Assembly: GCF_000244955.1 (NCBI RefSeq)
Contig: NZ_CM001439.1
Coordinates: 558,001-622,000, forward strand
Direction: 5' to 3'
Source: Saccharomonospora marina XMU15
Lineage (GTDB): Bacteria; Actinomycetota; Actinomycetes; Mycobacteriales; Pseudonocardiaceae
DNA: 64,000 nucleotides
Below are positions 18,593-27,472 of this stretch, piece by piece (position 1 is the stretch's first letter; each line of letters starts with the position of its first letter). A program made the position numbers and the translations under genes. The notes under the pieces are model-generated. The model was not told the origin of the DNA. It did no database searches and saw nothing but the letters and a program-made list of their open reading frames with translations.

Positions 18593-18602
18593 TCTCCCAG
18601 CA
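18575..18602. repeat. 14-bp perfect tandem duplication across a stop codon
   Basis: GTGATCTCCCAGCA occurs twice head to tail (18575-18588 and 18589-18602), followed by a third partial GTGA. The DUF3592 stop (18590-18592) falls in the second copy; with one copy the peptide end would be the same. It looks like a replication-slippage duplication. Confidence 0.8.
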
Positions 18603-18659
18603 GTGACCGCCAAGCGATTACCACCCGATAGGGGCGGCCTCTTCGCGGCTGCCCAGCTG

Positions 18660-19502
18660 TCAGCGCCGAGAAGCCGCCGACCACCACGAAAGCACCTCTT
18701 CGGCCACGCTCGGCACCGTGACCAGCAGCCCGTCGGTCGGCAGCGCACAGCCGCCCGCGCCCTCACCTCGCCGGTCCAGCACCGCGGCCCCCGCCTCGAC
18801 AGCGACCGCGACCGCCCCCGCGACGTCCCACTCGTGGTAGCTGTGCAGCACGGCCGCCGTCGCGTGGCCGAGTGCCACCTGCGCGATCGAGAGCGCGGCC
18901 GAACCGAGCACCCGCACACCGACGCTCGCGGCGGCCGCCCGCTCGATGAACTCACCCATGCCCGGCCACGGGCCCGTGCGGGTCAGCTCGGTGCAGACCA
19001 GCGCGCCCGCGCGGCGCCCGGTGTCCACCAACCGCACCGGCCTGCCGTTGACGCGCGCCCCCCGGCCGCGCGCGGCGGTGTAGATGTGGCCCCGATACGG
19101 GTCGGCCACCACGCCCACCACCGGCCCAGAACTGTCCAGCAGCGCGAGGCTGTAGGCGCACCACGGCACACCGGCCACGTAGTTGGCGGTTCCGTCGACC
19201 GGGTCCACGACCCAGCGGTACTTCGCCTCCTCTGCGCCCACGCCGGCGCCCAGTTCCTGCCCCACCACGGGCATCCCTGGAAACTCCGACGTCAGAACCC
19301 GCCGCGTGTGGCGTTCCAGCGTGCGGTCGGTGTCGGTCACCCAGTCGAACGGTGAGTCCTCGGCCTCCGACCGCGCACCCCTGCCCGCGGTCGCCGTGAT
19401 CACGTCGGTTGCGTCACCCGCGAGGCGCCCGGCCACCTCGAGTGCCCTGGACAGCAGGCCCGGGTCCACCGGGCACCCGGGGCGGGAGGACAGTCGCGTC
19501 AT
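18660..19502 (-). CDS. Inositol monophosphatase family protein
   Basis: A 280-residue Mg-dependent phosphatase of the IMPase superfamily. The metal motifs are present: DWVTDTDRTLE, VVGQELGA (Gln in place of the first Glu of the usual GEE), the core VVDPVDGTANY, and the C-terminal HEWDVAGAVAVAVEAGA. Substrates in the family include inositol phosphate, histidinol phosphate, fructose-bisphosphate and PAP; no feature here decides among them. ATG 19502 (MTRLSSRPG) was preferred to the 18-residue longer frame start, which adds an unconserved basic stretch. Its location opposite two mannosyltransferases makes a role in phosphatidylinositol mannoside supply possible, but that is inference. Confidence 0.85.
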   Translation of the reverse strand: MTRLSSRPGCPVDPGLLSRALEVAGRLAGDATDVITATAGRGARSEAEDSPFDWVTDTDRTLERHTRRVLTSEFPGMPVVGQELGAGVGAEEAKYRWVVDPVDGTANYVAGVPWCAYSLALLDSSGPVVGVVADPYRGHIYTAARGRGARVNGRPVRLVDTGRRAGALVCTELTRTGPWPGMGEFIERAAAASVGVRVLGSAALSIAQVALGHATAAVLHSYHEWDVAGAVAVAVEAGAAVLDRRGEGAGGCALPTDGLLVTVPSVAEEVLSWWSAASRR

Positions 19503-19669
19503 GCCGGTCCAGCGTGGCCGCGGCGGGTGTCGGCAACGCGAAGCCGAGGTGACCAACCGCTCGACAGTTGTGAACGTCTCTTCCGGGTGACGAAGAGTTC
19601 CCGAGGCGTTGACCGGCTGGTCACGTTCACGTGGTCGCGCGCACCCACCGCACTGCGACAGTTCTGGCC

Positions 19670-20788
19670 GTGCGCGTCGCCATAGTCACCGAGAGCTTCC
19701 TGCCGCAGGTCAACGGCGTCACCAACTCCGTGCTGCGGGTCGTGGAACAGCTGACCCGCCGCGGCCACGACGTGCTGGTGGTCGCCCCCGGCACCGGGCC
19801 AACCGAGTACGGCGGAGCACGGGTGGTGCGGGTGCCCTCGCTGCGCCTGCCGGTGGTGAGCTCGTTGCCGGTCGGCGTTCCCACCCGGACCGTGTTCACC
19901 GCGCTCGCCGCCTTCCGCGCCGACGTGGTGCACCTGGCCTCGCCGTTCGTCGTCGGCGCTCGTGGCCTTGCCGCGGCGCGCAGGCTCGGGGTGCCGGCTG
20001 TGGCCGTGTACCAGACCGACATCGCCGGGTTCGCCTCCGCGTACGGTCTCGGCCTCGCCGCCCGCGCGGCCTGGCGATGGGTGCGCCACGTGCACCGCGG
20101 GGCCGACCGCACGCTGGCGCCCTCGACCGACTCGGTGCGGCAGTTGCGTTCCCACGGCGTTCCCCGGGTGCACCGGTGGGGAAGGGGGGTGGATCTGGAA
20201 CTGTTCCATCCCCGCCGCGACGGCGCCGGGCTGCGGCGACGGCTGGCGCCGGACGGCGAGTTGCTGGTGGGTTTCGTCGGCAGGCTCGCTCCGGAGAAGG
20301 AGGTGGACCGGCTCGCGACGCTGTGCGGGCTGCCCGGAGTGCGGGTCGTGGTCGTCGGGGACGGGCCGGAGTCGGCGGTGCTGCGCGAGCGGCTTCCGGG
20401 TGCGTTGTTCCTCGGTGCTCGATTCGGCACCGAACTCGCCGAGGCCTACTCAGCCCTGGACGTGTTCGTGCACACCGGGCCGCACGAGACGTTCTGCCAG
20501 GCAGTGCAGGAGGCACTGGCAGCAGGCGTGCCGGTGCTCGCCCCCGCGGCGGGCGGCCCGCTCGACCTGGTCGAGCACGGCGTGAATGGCTACCTGCTGC
20601 CGCCGCGACGCGAGGAGTTCGGCTGCGCGCTGCCCGGCCTCGTGGAGCGATTACGCGAGCCGCAGCTGCGCGCGAGGCTGGCGCGGGCGGCCCGCGAAAG
20701 CGTCGAAGGGCGCTCCTGGCAGGCCGTGTGCGGCCAACTCGTCGCGCACTACCACGCGGTGTGCCTTCCGGTATCGACAGCGGCTTGA
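19670..20788 (+). CDS. mgtA: GDP-mannose-dependent alpha-mannosyltransferase MgtA
   Basis: A 372-residue GT4-family glycosyltransferase. The N-terminus [20 protein letters not shown], the middle [14 protein letters not shown], and [25 protein letters not shown] (catalytic E-x7-E region) match M. tuberculosis MgtA (Rv0557) closely from memory. That enzyme mannosylates a glucuronosyl-diacylglycerol anchor of lipomannan-like lipids; it was formerly called PimB. The start was set at GTG 19670 because homologues begin a few residues before AIV; GTG 19631 is in frame but unconserved. The next gene begins 1 bp after its stop. The position between menD and menG mirrors M. tuberculosis. Confidence 0.9.
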   Translation: MRVAIVTESFLPQVNGVTNSVLRVVEQLTRRGHDVLVVAPGTGPTEYGGARVVRVPSLRLPVVSSLPVGVPTRTVFTALAAFRADVVHLASPFVVGARGLAAARRLGVPAVAVYQTDIAGFASAYGLGLAARAAWRWVRHVHRGADRTLAPSTDSVRQLRSHGVPRVHRWGRGVDLELFHPRRDGAGLRRRLAPDGELLVGFVGRLAPEKEVDRLATLCGLPGVRVVVVGDGPESAVLRERLPGALFLGARFGTELAEAYSALDVFVHTGPHETFCQAVQEALAAGVPVLAPAAGGPLDLVEHGVNGYLLPPRREEFGCALPGLVERLREPQLRARLARAARESVEGRSWQAVCGQLVAHYHAVCLPVSTAA

Positions 20789-20789
20789 C

Positions 20790-21893
20790 ATGCACATCGT
20801 GCAGCTGGCGAACTTCTACGGACCGCGCTCCGGCGGGCTGCGCACGGCACTGCACCACCTCGGCGAGGGTTACGTCGCCGACGGGCACAGCGTCACGTTG
20901 GTCGTGCCCGACGCTCGGCACACCGACGAGGTGCTGACCAACGGGGTGCGCAGGATCGGCCTGCCCGCGCCTCGCATACCGGGAACGGGCGGTTACCGAG
21001 CGGTGGACCCCTACCGGGTCCGCGGCCTGCTGCGGCGGCTCGGGCCCGACCGCTTGGAGGTCTCCGACCGGTTGACGCTGCGGGGAATGGGGGTATGGGC
21101 TCGCCGCAGGGGGATACGCGCCGTCGTCATCTCGCACGAGCGGCTCGACCGGTTGCTGGAACAGTTCCTGTTGCCCTCGCCGTTGGCGCGCCGTGTCGCC
21201 GACGTGGCCAACCGCAGGCTCGCGGCCGGCTACGACCGGGTGGTGTGCACCACGGCGTTCGCCCGCGCCGAGTTCGATCGCATCGAAGCGGGCAACGTGC
21301 AGCGGGTACCGCTCGGTGTCGACCTGGGCGAGTTCACCCCCGCCATGCGCGATCCGGGCTGGCGGCGGGAGCTGGCAGGCGGTGCCGACGCCCTGCTCGT
21401 CCACTGCGGACGGCTCTCCGCCGAGAAGCACGCCGACCGCAGCGTCGACACGGTGGCGGAACTGATCGACACGGGAACCGCCGTGCGGTTGGTCGTCGCG
21501 GGCGACGGGCCCAGCAGGCGCGCCCTCGAGCGCAGGGCACGCGGCCTGCCCGTGACCTTTCTCGGCTTTGTCTCCGACCGCCGTACCGTGGCTACGCTGC
21601 TCGCCAGCGCCGACGTGTCGCTGGCGCCGGGCAGGCACGAGACGTTCGGCCTCGCCGCGCTGGAAGCGCTGGCGTCGGGCACCCCGGTGGTGGTGTCGGC
21701 GTCGTCGGCGCTGGCGGAACTCGTGCGGCCGGGCTGCGGAGCCGCCGTCGCCGACAGGGCGCCCGCGTTCGCGACCGCGGTCACCGCACTGCTGCACCGG
21801 CCGGAGCACGATCGCAGGGCGGCGGCGCGCGAACGGGCAGAGCAGTTCGCCTGGAGCACCTCCGTGCGAGGGATGCTCGCCGCGCTGGGGTAG
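20790..21893 (+). CDS. pimC: PimC-like alpha-mannosyltransferase
   Basis: A 367-residue GT4 enzyme beginning MHIVQLANFYGPRSGGLRTA and containing EVSDRLTLRGMG, VISHERLDRLL, VPLGVDLGEFTPAMRDPG, VHCGRLSAEKHADRSVD and SLAPGRHETFGLAALEALAS. This pattern closely follows PimC described in M. tuberculosis CDC1551, proposed to add the third mannose of phosphatidylinositol mannosides (Ac1PIM3). As I recall the gene is missing from strain H37Rv, where another enzyme does the job. It is coupled to mgtA (1-bp gap), and a TTG at 20785 overlaps the mgtA stop as an alternative start. The pair suggests a lipomannan/PIM-type cell-envelope pathway. Confidence 0.85.
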   Translation: MHIVQLANFYGPRSGGLRTALHHLGEGYVADGHSVTLVVPDARHTDEVLTNGVRRIGLPAPRIPGTGGYRAVDPYRVRGLLRRLGPDRLEVSDRLTLRGMGVWARRRGIRAVVISHERLDRLLEQFLLPSPLARRVADVANRRLAAGYDRVVCTTAFARAEFDRIEAGNVQRVPLGVDLGEFTPAMRDPGWRRELAGGADALLVHCGRLSAEKHADRSVDTVAELIDTGTAVRLVVAGDGPSRRALERRARGLPVTFLGFVSDRRTVATLLASADVSLAPGRHETFGLAALEALASGTPVVVSASSALAELVRPGCGAAVADRAPAFATAVTALLHRPEHDRRAAARERAEQFAWSTSVRGMLAALG

Positions 21894-21911
21894 GGCTGCG
21901 TCGCCGGTGAC

Positions 21912-21917
21912 TACACT
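21912..21917 (+). promoter_or_regulatory. Candidate -10 element for leaderless menG
   Basis: TACACT ends 6 nt before ATG 21924, which has no Shine-Dalgarno. A 30-bp gap after the pimC-like gene gives room for it, though the -35 region would fall around the pimC-like stop and is not convincing. Confidence 0.35.
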
Positions 21918-21923
21918 CCGGTC

Positions 21924-22628
21924 ATGTCCCGTGCGAGTCTCGACAAGAATCCTCGCGAAGTCGCGGCGATGTTCGACGGCGTCGCGAGCGGCTACGACCG
22001 CGCCAACTCCGTGATGACGTTCGGCTTCGACCGCAGGTGGCGAATCAGCACGGGCAAGGCGCTCGATGCCCGCCCCGGCGAGCGGGTGCTCGACCTCGCC
22101 GCCGGAACCGGCGTCTCCACCAAGGAGTACGCCAGGAGTGGCGCCTGGTGCGTCGCGGCGGACTTCTCACTCGGCATGCTACGCAGCGGCAAGCACAGGG
22201 AAGTCCCGATGGTGGCGGCCGACGCGCTGCACCTGCCGTTCGCCGACGACAGCTTCGACGCGGTGACGATCACCTTCGGCTTCCGCAACTTCGTCGACAT
22301 CTCGGCGGCACTCGCCGAGATCGCCAGGGTGGTGCGTCCTGGTGGGCGGCTGGTGATCTGCGAGGTCTCCACCCCGCCCAACGCGCTCATCCGGCTGCTG
22401 CACCAGAAGCTGCTGCTGCGGGTCCTCACGTGGCTGGGTCGCAGGGCCTCGTCGAATCCGGAGGCCTACTCCTACCTCGCCGAGTCGATGCTCGCCTGGC
22501 CCGACCAGCGTGGTCTCGCCGAGCTGATCGCGGCTTCGGGCTGGACCAACGTGGAGTGGATGAACCTCACATTCGGGGTCGTTGCCATCCACCGTGCGCG
22601 GGTCCCCTCCGTAGACTCGGCCGCATGA
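21924..22628 (+). CDS. menG: Demethylmenaquinone methyltransferase
   Basis: MenG (UbiE family) methylates demethylmenaquinone with S-adenosylmethionine. The 234-residue protein has [20 protein letters not shown] near the start, the SAM motif [17 protein letters not shown], the acidic [19 protein letters not shown] and the UbiE signature [19 protein letters not shown] 21924 gives the family N-terminus. The stop overlaps the menJ start (ATGA), linking the last two menaquinone modifications. Confidence 0.95.
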   Translation: MSRASLDKNPREVAAMFDGVASGYDRANSVMTFGFDRRWRISTGKALDARPGERVLDLAAGTGVSTKEYARSGAWCVAADFSLGMLRSGKHREVPMVAADALHLPFADDSFDAVTITFGFRNFVDISAALAEIARVVRPGGRLVICEVSTPPNALIRLLHQKLLLRVLTWLGRRASSNPEAYSYLAESMLAWPDQRGLAELIAASGWTNVEWMNLTFGVVAIHRARVPSVDSAA

Positions 22629-23941
22629 CCAAGGACCCGGCAGGCCCTCACGGCGCCGACGACATCGCCGACGAGACCGCCGATGTCATCGTCGTGGGCG
22701 CGGGACCAGCCGGTTCCACCGCCGCCACCTACCTCGCCCGTGCGGGCCTGGACGTGCTGCTGCTGGAGAAGAGCGAGTTCCCCCGCGACAAGGTGTGCGG
22801 TGACGGGCTCACGCCCCGAGGTGTGAAGCAGTTGATCGACCTCGGCATCGACACCAGCGAGGATGCCGGTTGGGTGCACAGCAGGGGGCTGCGCATCCTC
22901 ACCGCCGAGCTGACGCTGGAACTCGACTGGCCGGAACTCACCAGCTACCCGCCCTACGGCGTGGCCAGAACCCGGCACGACTTCGACGACCTGCTCGCCA
23001 GGACCGCCGTGCAGGCCGGGGCGAGGTTGCGCCAGCGCACCACGGTCACCGGCGCGCTCACCCACGAGCGAACCGGCCGGGTGATCGGCGTCGAGGGCAA
23101 GGCCGGGCAGGACAAGCGCCCGGTGCGCCACCGCGCGCCGCTGGTGCTGGCCTGCGACGGGGTGTCCGCGAGGCTCGCTCTTTCCGTCGGGATCGACAAG
23201 CACGACAAACGGCCCATGGGCGTCGCGGTACGGCGCTACTACAAGAGCCCACGGCATGACGAGCCCTACATCGAAGGCCACCTCGAACTGTGGGATCGCA
23301 GCGATCCCCGCGACCCGAAGCTGCTGCCCGGCTACGGCTGGGCGTTCCCGCTCGGCGACGGCACGGTCAACGTCGGCCTCGGCATCCTGTCCACGTCGAA
23401 GGCCTTCCGAAACACCGACTACCGCGCGTTGCTGCGGTCGTGGCTGGACTCCACCCCGCCGGAGTGGGGCTACCAGGAGGAGAACGCGATCGGTCGCATC
23501 GGCGGCGCGGGCCTTCCGATGGGGTTCAACCGCACACCGCACTACCGGGACGGGCTGTTGCTGGTCGGCGACGCGGGCGGAATGGTGAGCCCGTTCAACG
23601 GCGAGGGCATCGCGGCCGCGATGGAGTCGGCGCGACTGGCCGCCGAACACGTCGTGCAGGCACTCGCCCGCCCGGAGGGACCCTCGCGGGAACGGGCGCT
23701 GCACGGCTACCCGCGCGCCGTCGGTGAGCTCATGGGCGGCTACTACCAGCTGGGCAACTTGTTCGCCAAGGCCATCGGCAAGCCGCGCGTCATGCGGCTG
23801 GCCACGAAGTACGGGCTGCGCATCAACCCGCTGATCCCGCTGGTCTTCAAGGGCATGTCCGGTTGCTACGACACTCGCGGCGGTGACGCTGTCGACCGGC
23901 TCGTCACCGTGCTGTCCCGGTTGGCTCCCACCCCTCGTTGA
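22625..23941 (+). CDS. menJ: Geranylgeranyl reductase-family flavoprotein, menaquinone reductase MenJ-like
   Basis: A 438-residue FAD-dependent oxidoreductase. It has the Rossmann fingerprint [20 protein letters not shown] with [18 protein letters not shown], the mid-domain [18 protein letters not shown], and the second FAD motif [24 protein letters not shown]. This is the geranylgeranyl reductase family. In mycobacteria the homologue MenJ (Rv0561c) saturates one isoprene unit of menaquinone, the form used by the respiratory chain. Overlap with menG and the menaquinone setting support that role here. Archaeal-lipid or bacteriochlorophyll roles of the family are unlikely in this context. Confidence 0.9.
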   Translation: MTKDPAGPHGADDIADETADVIVVGAGPAGSTAATYLARAGLDVLLLEKSEFPRDKVCGDGLTPRGVKQLIDLGIDTSEDAGWVHSRGLRILTAELTLELDWPELTSYPPYGVARTRHDFDDLLARTAVQAGARLRQRTTVTGALTHERTGRVIGVEGKAGQDKRPVRHRAPLVLACDGVSARLALSVGIDKHDKRPMGVAVRRYYKSPRHDEPYIEGHLELWDRSDPRDPKLLPGYGWAFPLGDGTVNVGLGILSTSKAFRNTDYRALLRSWLDSTPPEWGYQEENAIGRIGGAGLPMGFNRTPHYRDGLLLVGDAGGMVSPFNGEGIAAAMESARLAAEHVVQALARPEGPSRERALHGYPRAVGELMGGYYQLGNLFAKAIGKPRVMRLATKYGLRINPLIPLVFKGMSGCYDTRGGDAVDRLVTVLSRLAPTPR

Positions 23942-23970
23942 CCGCCCGGCCAGGCAGTGGGAAAACTCAC

Positions 23971-23984
23971 AGTACGGCCGTACT
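23971..23984. promoter_or_regulatory. 14-bp perfect palindrome of unknown role
   Basis: AGTACGGCCGTACT is self-complementary across all 14 bp and lies 30 bp after the menJ stop and about 170 bp before the Rex-type sites. It could be an operator; as a terminator it would be short and loopless. No known consensus was recognised. Confidence 0.4.
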
Positions 23985-24102
23985 CCGAGCTTGCCGCAGT
24001 CTGGTCGGCGGTCCCTTTTGTGCTGGTCTCGGGCGGTGTACCCGGAACGTCCGCGCGGCTTCGCGCGCCCCGGATTAGGCGTGCCTTATCTCGGGGGCGC
24101 TA

Positions 24103-24132
24103 GCGACAACGGTGTGAGTGGCGTCCTACACT
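24103..24132 (+). promoter_or_regulatory. Candidate nuo promoter
   Basis: A -35-like GCGACA (24103-24108), an 18-bp spacer and a -10 TACACT (24127-24132) predict transcription starting near 24139-24140. That start would put the first Rex-type operator immediately downstream, where a bound repressor blocks initiation or early elongation. Confidence 0.4.
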
Positions 24133-24143
24133 GCTGCCATGCT

Positions 24144-24161
24144 TTGTGAATGGCTTCACAA
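24144..24161. promoter_or_regulatory. Rex operator 1 upstream of nuo
   Basis: TTGTGAATGGCTTCACAA is a perfect 7-4-7 inverted repeat identical to the Gram-positive Rex consensus TTGTGAA-N4-TTCACAA. Rex is a repressor released by high NADH; in Streptomyces coelicolor it is known to control nuo, cyd and hem operons. The site precedes nuoA by about 190 bp. Confidence 0.85.
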
Positions 24162-24175
24162 CTTCACAGGGAAGC

Positions 24176-24193
24176 TTGTGAACCTTTTCACAA
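24176..24193. promoter_or_regulatory. Rex operator 2 upstream of nuo
   Basis: TTGTGAACCTTTTCACAA is a second perfect TTGTGAA-N4-TTCACAA repeat. Its centre is 32 bp from that of operator 1, about three helical turns, so two Rex dimers would sit on the same DNA face and could act together. Confidence 0.85.
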
Positions 24194-24235
24194 GCGGCGT
24201 GGAGTGCGTCGGCTGCGACCGGGGTGGTGAGCGCG

Positions 24236-24254
24236 GCGTGTAAGGCTGCCCTAA
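24236..24254. promoter_or_regulatory. Weak IdeR/DtxR iron-box-like sequence
   Basis: Aligned to the 19-bp iron-box consensus (TTAGGTTAGGCTAACCTAA) this site matches at 13 positions, with the right half (GGCT then CCTAA) intact and the left half poor. Iron control of an iron-sulfur-rich complex is plausible, but half-sites of this quality occur by chance. Confidence 0.2.
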
Positions 24255-24349
24255 CACCCGGCGGTGTGACCGAAGTCCCTTAGGGTCACGCCCAGGTAGT
24301 TGCTCCAACCATGTCCGTTACGCAGCGGCGCGGAAAGGATGGTGCCGCA

Positions 24350-24769
24350 GTGAACTCCTCGGTTTCCGCGGTAGAGGTGCTGGCGCAGGATGGTGCGGAA
24401 TCCGGCCTTGGTGTCTTCCTGCCACTGGTCTTGCTGTTCGGCCTCGCGCTGGCATTCGGACTGTTCTCGGTGCTGCTCGGGCCGCTGCTCGGGCCGAGCA
24501 GGTACAACAAGGCGAAGCTTTCGGCATACGAGTGCGGAATCGAGCCCTCCCCGCAGCCGCTGGTCGGCGGAGGCCGGATGCCGGTGGCCTACTACGTCAC
24601 CGCGATGCTGTTCATCCTCTTCGACATCGAGATGGTGTTCCTCTTCCCCTACGCCGTCGCCGCGGACGCGCTCGGCCTGTGGGGCGTCGTCGCCGTGACC
24701 CTGTTCATCGCGACCTTCTTCATCGCCGACATCTACGTGTGGCGGCGCGGCGGGCTGGATTGGAACTGA
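24350..24769 (+). CDS. nuoA: NADH-quinone oxidoreductase subunit A
   Basis: NuoA is a three-helix membrane subunit at the junction of the hydrophilic arm and membrane arm of complex I. The 139-residue protein has the conserved loop [10 protein letters not shown] after helix 1 and [15 protein letters not shown] in helix 2, whose acidic residues belong to the quinone/E-channel region. GTG 24350 was chosen because GGAAAGGA (24332-24339) lies 10 nt upstream and the length fits the family. ATG 24311 would add 13 residues. It opens the 14-gene nuoA-N operon. Confidence 0.94.
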   Translation: MNSSVSAVEVLAQDGAESGLGVFLPLVLLFGLALAFGLFSVLLGPLLGPSRYNKAKLSAYECGIEPSPQPLVGGGRMPVAYYVTAMLFILFDIEMVFLFPYAVAADALGLWGVVAVTLFIATFFIADIYVWRRGGLDWN

Positions 24770-24776
24770 GATAACT

Positions 24777-25325
24777 ATGGGTCTCGAAGAGAAGCTTCCG
24801 AACGGAATCCTGCTTGCGACGCTGGAAGGTGTCGTCAACTGGGCGCGCAAGAACTCGCTGTGGCCCGCGACGTTCGGGCTCGCCTGCTGCGCCATCGAGA
24901 TGATGACCACCGGCGGTTCCCGCTACGACATCGCGCGCTTCGGGATGGAGCGGTTCAGCGCCACCCCGCGCCAGGCCGATCTCATGATCGTCGCGGGTCG
25001 CGTGACCCAGAAGATGGCGCCGGTGCTGCGGCAGATCTACGACCAGATGGCGGAGCCGCGCTGGGTCATCGCGATGGGCGTGTGCGCCTCGTCGGGAGGC
25101 ATGTTCAACAACTACGCCGTCGTGCAGGGCGTCGACCACATCGTTCCCGTCGACATGTACCTGCCGGGCTGCCCGCCGAGGCCGGAGATGCTGCTCGACG
25201 CGATTCTCAAGCTGCACGCCAAGATCCAGGACGAGCCGATGGGCCCGCGCAGGGCGGCCCTGCGGGCGGCGAGCGGGGCGACGACCGAACTCGTGCCCTC
25301 CTCGATCAAGTACGCGAAGAAGTGA
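24777..25325 (+). CDS. nuoB: NADH-quinone oxidoreductase subunit B
   Basis: NuoB carries the terminal [4Fe-4S] cluster N2 that passes electrons to quinone. The 182-residue protein has the adjacent cysteine pair in [11 protein letters not shown], the third in [20 protein letters not shown] and the fourth in LPGCPPRPE, so all four ligands are present. The C-terminal 30 residues (after KLHAKIQ) are basic and variable. It begins 7 bp after nuoA. Confidence 0.97.
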   Translation: MGLEEKLPNGILLATLEGVVNWARKNSLWPATFGLACCAIEMMTTGGSRYDIARFGMERFSATPRQADLMIVAGRVTQKMAPVLRQIYDQMAEPRWVIAMGVCASSGGMFNNYAVVQGVDHIVPVDMYLPGCPPRPEMLLDAILKLHAKIQDEPMGPRRAALRAASGATTELVPSSIKYAKK

Positions 25326-25337
25326 AGTGATTCGCAG

Positions 25338-26102
25338 ATGCCTGAAAACAAGCCAGAGACCGGCGGCGAGCAGTCCAGCGCCGAGCGCGAGGAAACCGGT
25401 CTGGAACCGCGCGGCCCCGAGCCCGCGAGGCAGGCGAAGCCCGTCGTCGCAGGCCGCGAGCGCAAGGGCATGTTCGGGGTGTCGGGCACCGGCGACACGT
25501 CCGGCTACGGCGGGCTGCGCCTGCCCGCGTATTCGCCACCGCCCGCCGAGCGGCCCTACGGCGGCTGGTTCGACGACTTCGCCGACGAGTTCTTCGCGGC
25601 GCTGACCGACAACGGAATCTTCGTCGAGGAAGCCATCCTGCAGGTCACCGTCGACCGTGACGAGATCACCTTCTACGTGGCCAGGCAGCATCTGGTCGGC
25701 ATCTGCCGGACACTGCGCGACGACAAGAGCCTTCGCTTCGAACTGTGCAGTTCGGTGTCCGGTGTGGACTACGGCGTCGACGTGCCGCAGCGGCTGCACT
25801 CGGTGTACCACCTGACGTCCATGACCTACCGCCGCCGCATCCGGTTGGAAGTCGCCGTCGATGTCGACGACCCGCACGTGCCGTCCATCGTCGAGGTCTA
25901 CCCGACGGCGGACTGGCACGAGCGCGAGGCGTGGGACATGTTCGGGATCGTCTACGACGGACACCCCGCGCTCACCCGCATCCTGATGCCCGACGACTGG
26001 GACGGCCACCCGCAACGCAAGGACTACCCGCTCGGCGGCATCCCGGTGGAGTACAAGGGCGCGGAGATCCCGCCGCCCGACACGCGGAGGTCGTACTCAT
26101 GA
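25338..26102 (+). CDS. nuoC: NADH-quinone oxidoreductase subunit C
   Basis: NuoC is a structural subunit of the connecting domain and is separate from NuoD here. The 254-residue protein has a long, charged, probably disordered N-terminal extension (about residues 1-60). The 30-kDa-subunit domain follows, with the signature [20 protein letters not shown] and [17 protein letters not shown]. The extension is typical of actinobacterial NuoC. The stop overlaps nuoD (ATGA). Confidence 0.96.
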   Translation: MPENKPETGGEQSSAEREETGLEPRGPEPARQAKPVVAGRERKGMFGVSGTGDTSGYGGLRLPAYSPPPAERPYGGWFDDFADEFFAALTDNGIFVEEAILQVTVDRDEITFYVARQHLVGICRTLRDDKSLRFELCSSVSGVDYGVDVPQRLHSVYHLTSMTYRRRIRLEVAVDVDDPHVPSIVEVYPTADWHEREAWDMFGIVYDGHPALTRILMPDDWDGHPQRKDYPLGGIPVEYKGAEIPPPDTRRSYS

Positions 26103-27472
26103 CCAGCAGCGAGCAGATCGCAGGCAAGAGCACCGGCACCGACACGACGCCGGAAGGCTCCGACAGTGCCCGCTACGCCGAGCACCGCGAGACCACCGAG
26201 GGTCCCGTCTACACCGTCAGCGGTGGCGACTGGGACGACGTGCTCTCCGATGCCACGCACGACGAGCGCATGGTCATCAACATGGGACCGCAGCACCCGT
26301 CCACGCACGGCGTGCTCAGGCTCGTGCTCGAAATGGAGGGTGAGACGGTAACGCAGCTTCGCTCGGTCATCGGCTACCTGCACACCGGGATCGAGAAGAA
26401 CTGCGAGTACCGCACCTGGACCCAGGGCGTCACCTTCGTGACGCGGATGGACTACCTCGCGCCGCTTTCCAACGAGATGGCCTACTGCCTCGCGGTGGAG
26501 AAGTTGCTCGGTATCGAGGCGCCGCGAAGGGCCCAACTGCTCCGGGTGTTGCTGCTGGAGATCAACCGGATCGGCTCACACCTGGTCTACATCGCCACCG
26601 GCGGCATGGAACTGGGTGCCACCACCGCGATGACGCTGGGCTTCCGCGAGCGCGAAGAGGTGCTGCACCTGCTGGAGCACCTGACCGGCCTGCGGATGAA
26701 CCACGCGTTCATCCGCCCCGGCGGGCTGGCGCAGGACATGCCGGACGACTTCCACGAGAAGGTCACCGAGTTCTGCAAGGTGATGGACAAGCGGCTGCCG
26801 CTGTACGACAAGCTGTTCACCGGGCAGCCGATCTGGCGTAACCGGTTGAAGGGCGTCGGTTACCTGCCTGTCGACGCCTGCCTCGCGCTGGGCGTCACCG
26901 GGCCGGTACTTCGCTCCGCCGGGCTGCCGTGGGACCTGCGCAAGGTGGAGCCCTACTCCTGCTACGACGAGTTCGAGTTCGACGTGCCGACCTCGACCGA
27001 GGCCGACTGCTGGGCCAGGTACCTGATCCGGGTCGAGGAGATGCACCAGTCGCTGCGAATCATCCGGCAGGTGCTGGACAAGCTCGAACCGGGCCCGGTG
27101 ATGGTCGAGGACAAGAAGATCGCCTGGCCCGCGCAGCTCTCGGTCTCCAGCGATGGCATGGGCAACTCGCTGGAGCACGTCCGCAAGATCATGGGTCAGT
27201 CGATGGAATCGCTGATCCATCACTTCAAGCTGGTCACAGAAGGGTTCTCGGTGCCGCCGGGCCAGGTGTACGTGCCGGTGGAGTCGCCGCGCGGGGAACT
27301 GGGTTACCACCTGGTCTCCGACGGTGGCACCAGGCCGTTGCGGGTGCACGTCAGGGAACCCAGCTTCGTGAATCTGCAGTCGATGCCCGCGATGTCGGAG
27401 GGCGGTCTGGTGGCCGACGTCATCGCGGCCGTCGCCTCGATCGACCCTGTGATGGGGGGAGTGGACCGATGA
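26099..27472 (+). CDS. nuoD: NADH-quinone oxidoreductase subunit D
   Basis: NuoD is the 49-kDa subunit forming the quinone-binding cavity with NuoB. The 457-residue protein has [18 protein letters not shown] with the quinone-site His, [35 protein letters not shown], and the C-terminal [18 protein letters not shown] ending with DPVMGGVDR. The first 55 residues are an acidic low-complexity extension. ATG 26099 overlaps the nuoC stop and the stop overlaps nuoE. Confidence 0.97.
   Translation: MTSSEQIAGKSTGTDTTPEGSDSARYAEHRETTEGPVYTVSGGDWDDVLSDATHDERMVINMGPQHPSTHGVLRLVLEMEGETVTQLRSVIGYLHTGIEKNCEYRTWTQGVTFVTRMDYLAPLSNEMAYCLAVEKLLGIEAPRRAQLLRVLLLEINRIGSHLVYIATGGMELGATTAMTLGFREREEVLHLLEHLTGLRMNHAFIRPGGLAQDMPDDFHEKVTEFCKVMDKRLPLYDKLFTGQPIWRNRLKGVGYLPVDACLALGVTGPVLRSAGLPWDLRKVEPYSCYDEFEFDVPTSTEADCWARYLIRVEEMHQSLRIIRQVLDKLEPGPVMVEDKKIAWPAQLSVSSDGMGNSLEHVRKIMGQSMESLIHHFKLVTEGFSVPPGQVYVPVESPRGELGYHLVSDGGTRPLRVHVREPSFVNLQSMPAMSEGGLVADVIAAVASIDPVMGGVDR

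Larger units (their letters stand above)
23942..24349 (+). other. Regulatory intergenic region ahead of the nuo operon
   Basis: This stretch, about 400 bp long, separates menJ from nuoA and holds no credible gene. It contains a 14-bp palindrome, a candidate promoter, two perfect Rex-type operators and a weak iron-box-like sequence, each listed separately. A second in-frame ATG at 24311 lies near its end but lacks a ribosome site. The leader from the candidate promoter to nuoA would be about 210 nt. Confidence 0.8.

Noticed and set aside
17249-18955. 568-codon minus-strand ORF opposite menD and overlapping the phosphatase gene
   Set aside because: Low-complexity translation without domains; menD, the DUF3592 gene and the IMPase-family gene explain the region.
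19896-21809. 637-codon minus-strand ORF opposite the mannosyltransferase pair
   Set aside because: Composition is typical of an antisense frame in GC-rich DNA (Arg/Ala/Pro/His); both sense genes carry clear family motifs.
24068-24086. A second iron-box-like sequence (around TTAGGC then CCTTA)
   Set aside because: Only about 11 of 19 consensus positions match, which is near chance for a degenerate site.
24311-24349. ATG 24311 as the nuoA start
   Set aside because: No ribosome site precedes it, whereas GGAAAGGA sits 10 nt before GTG 24350, and the 13 added residues are not typical of NuoA.
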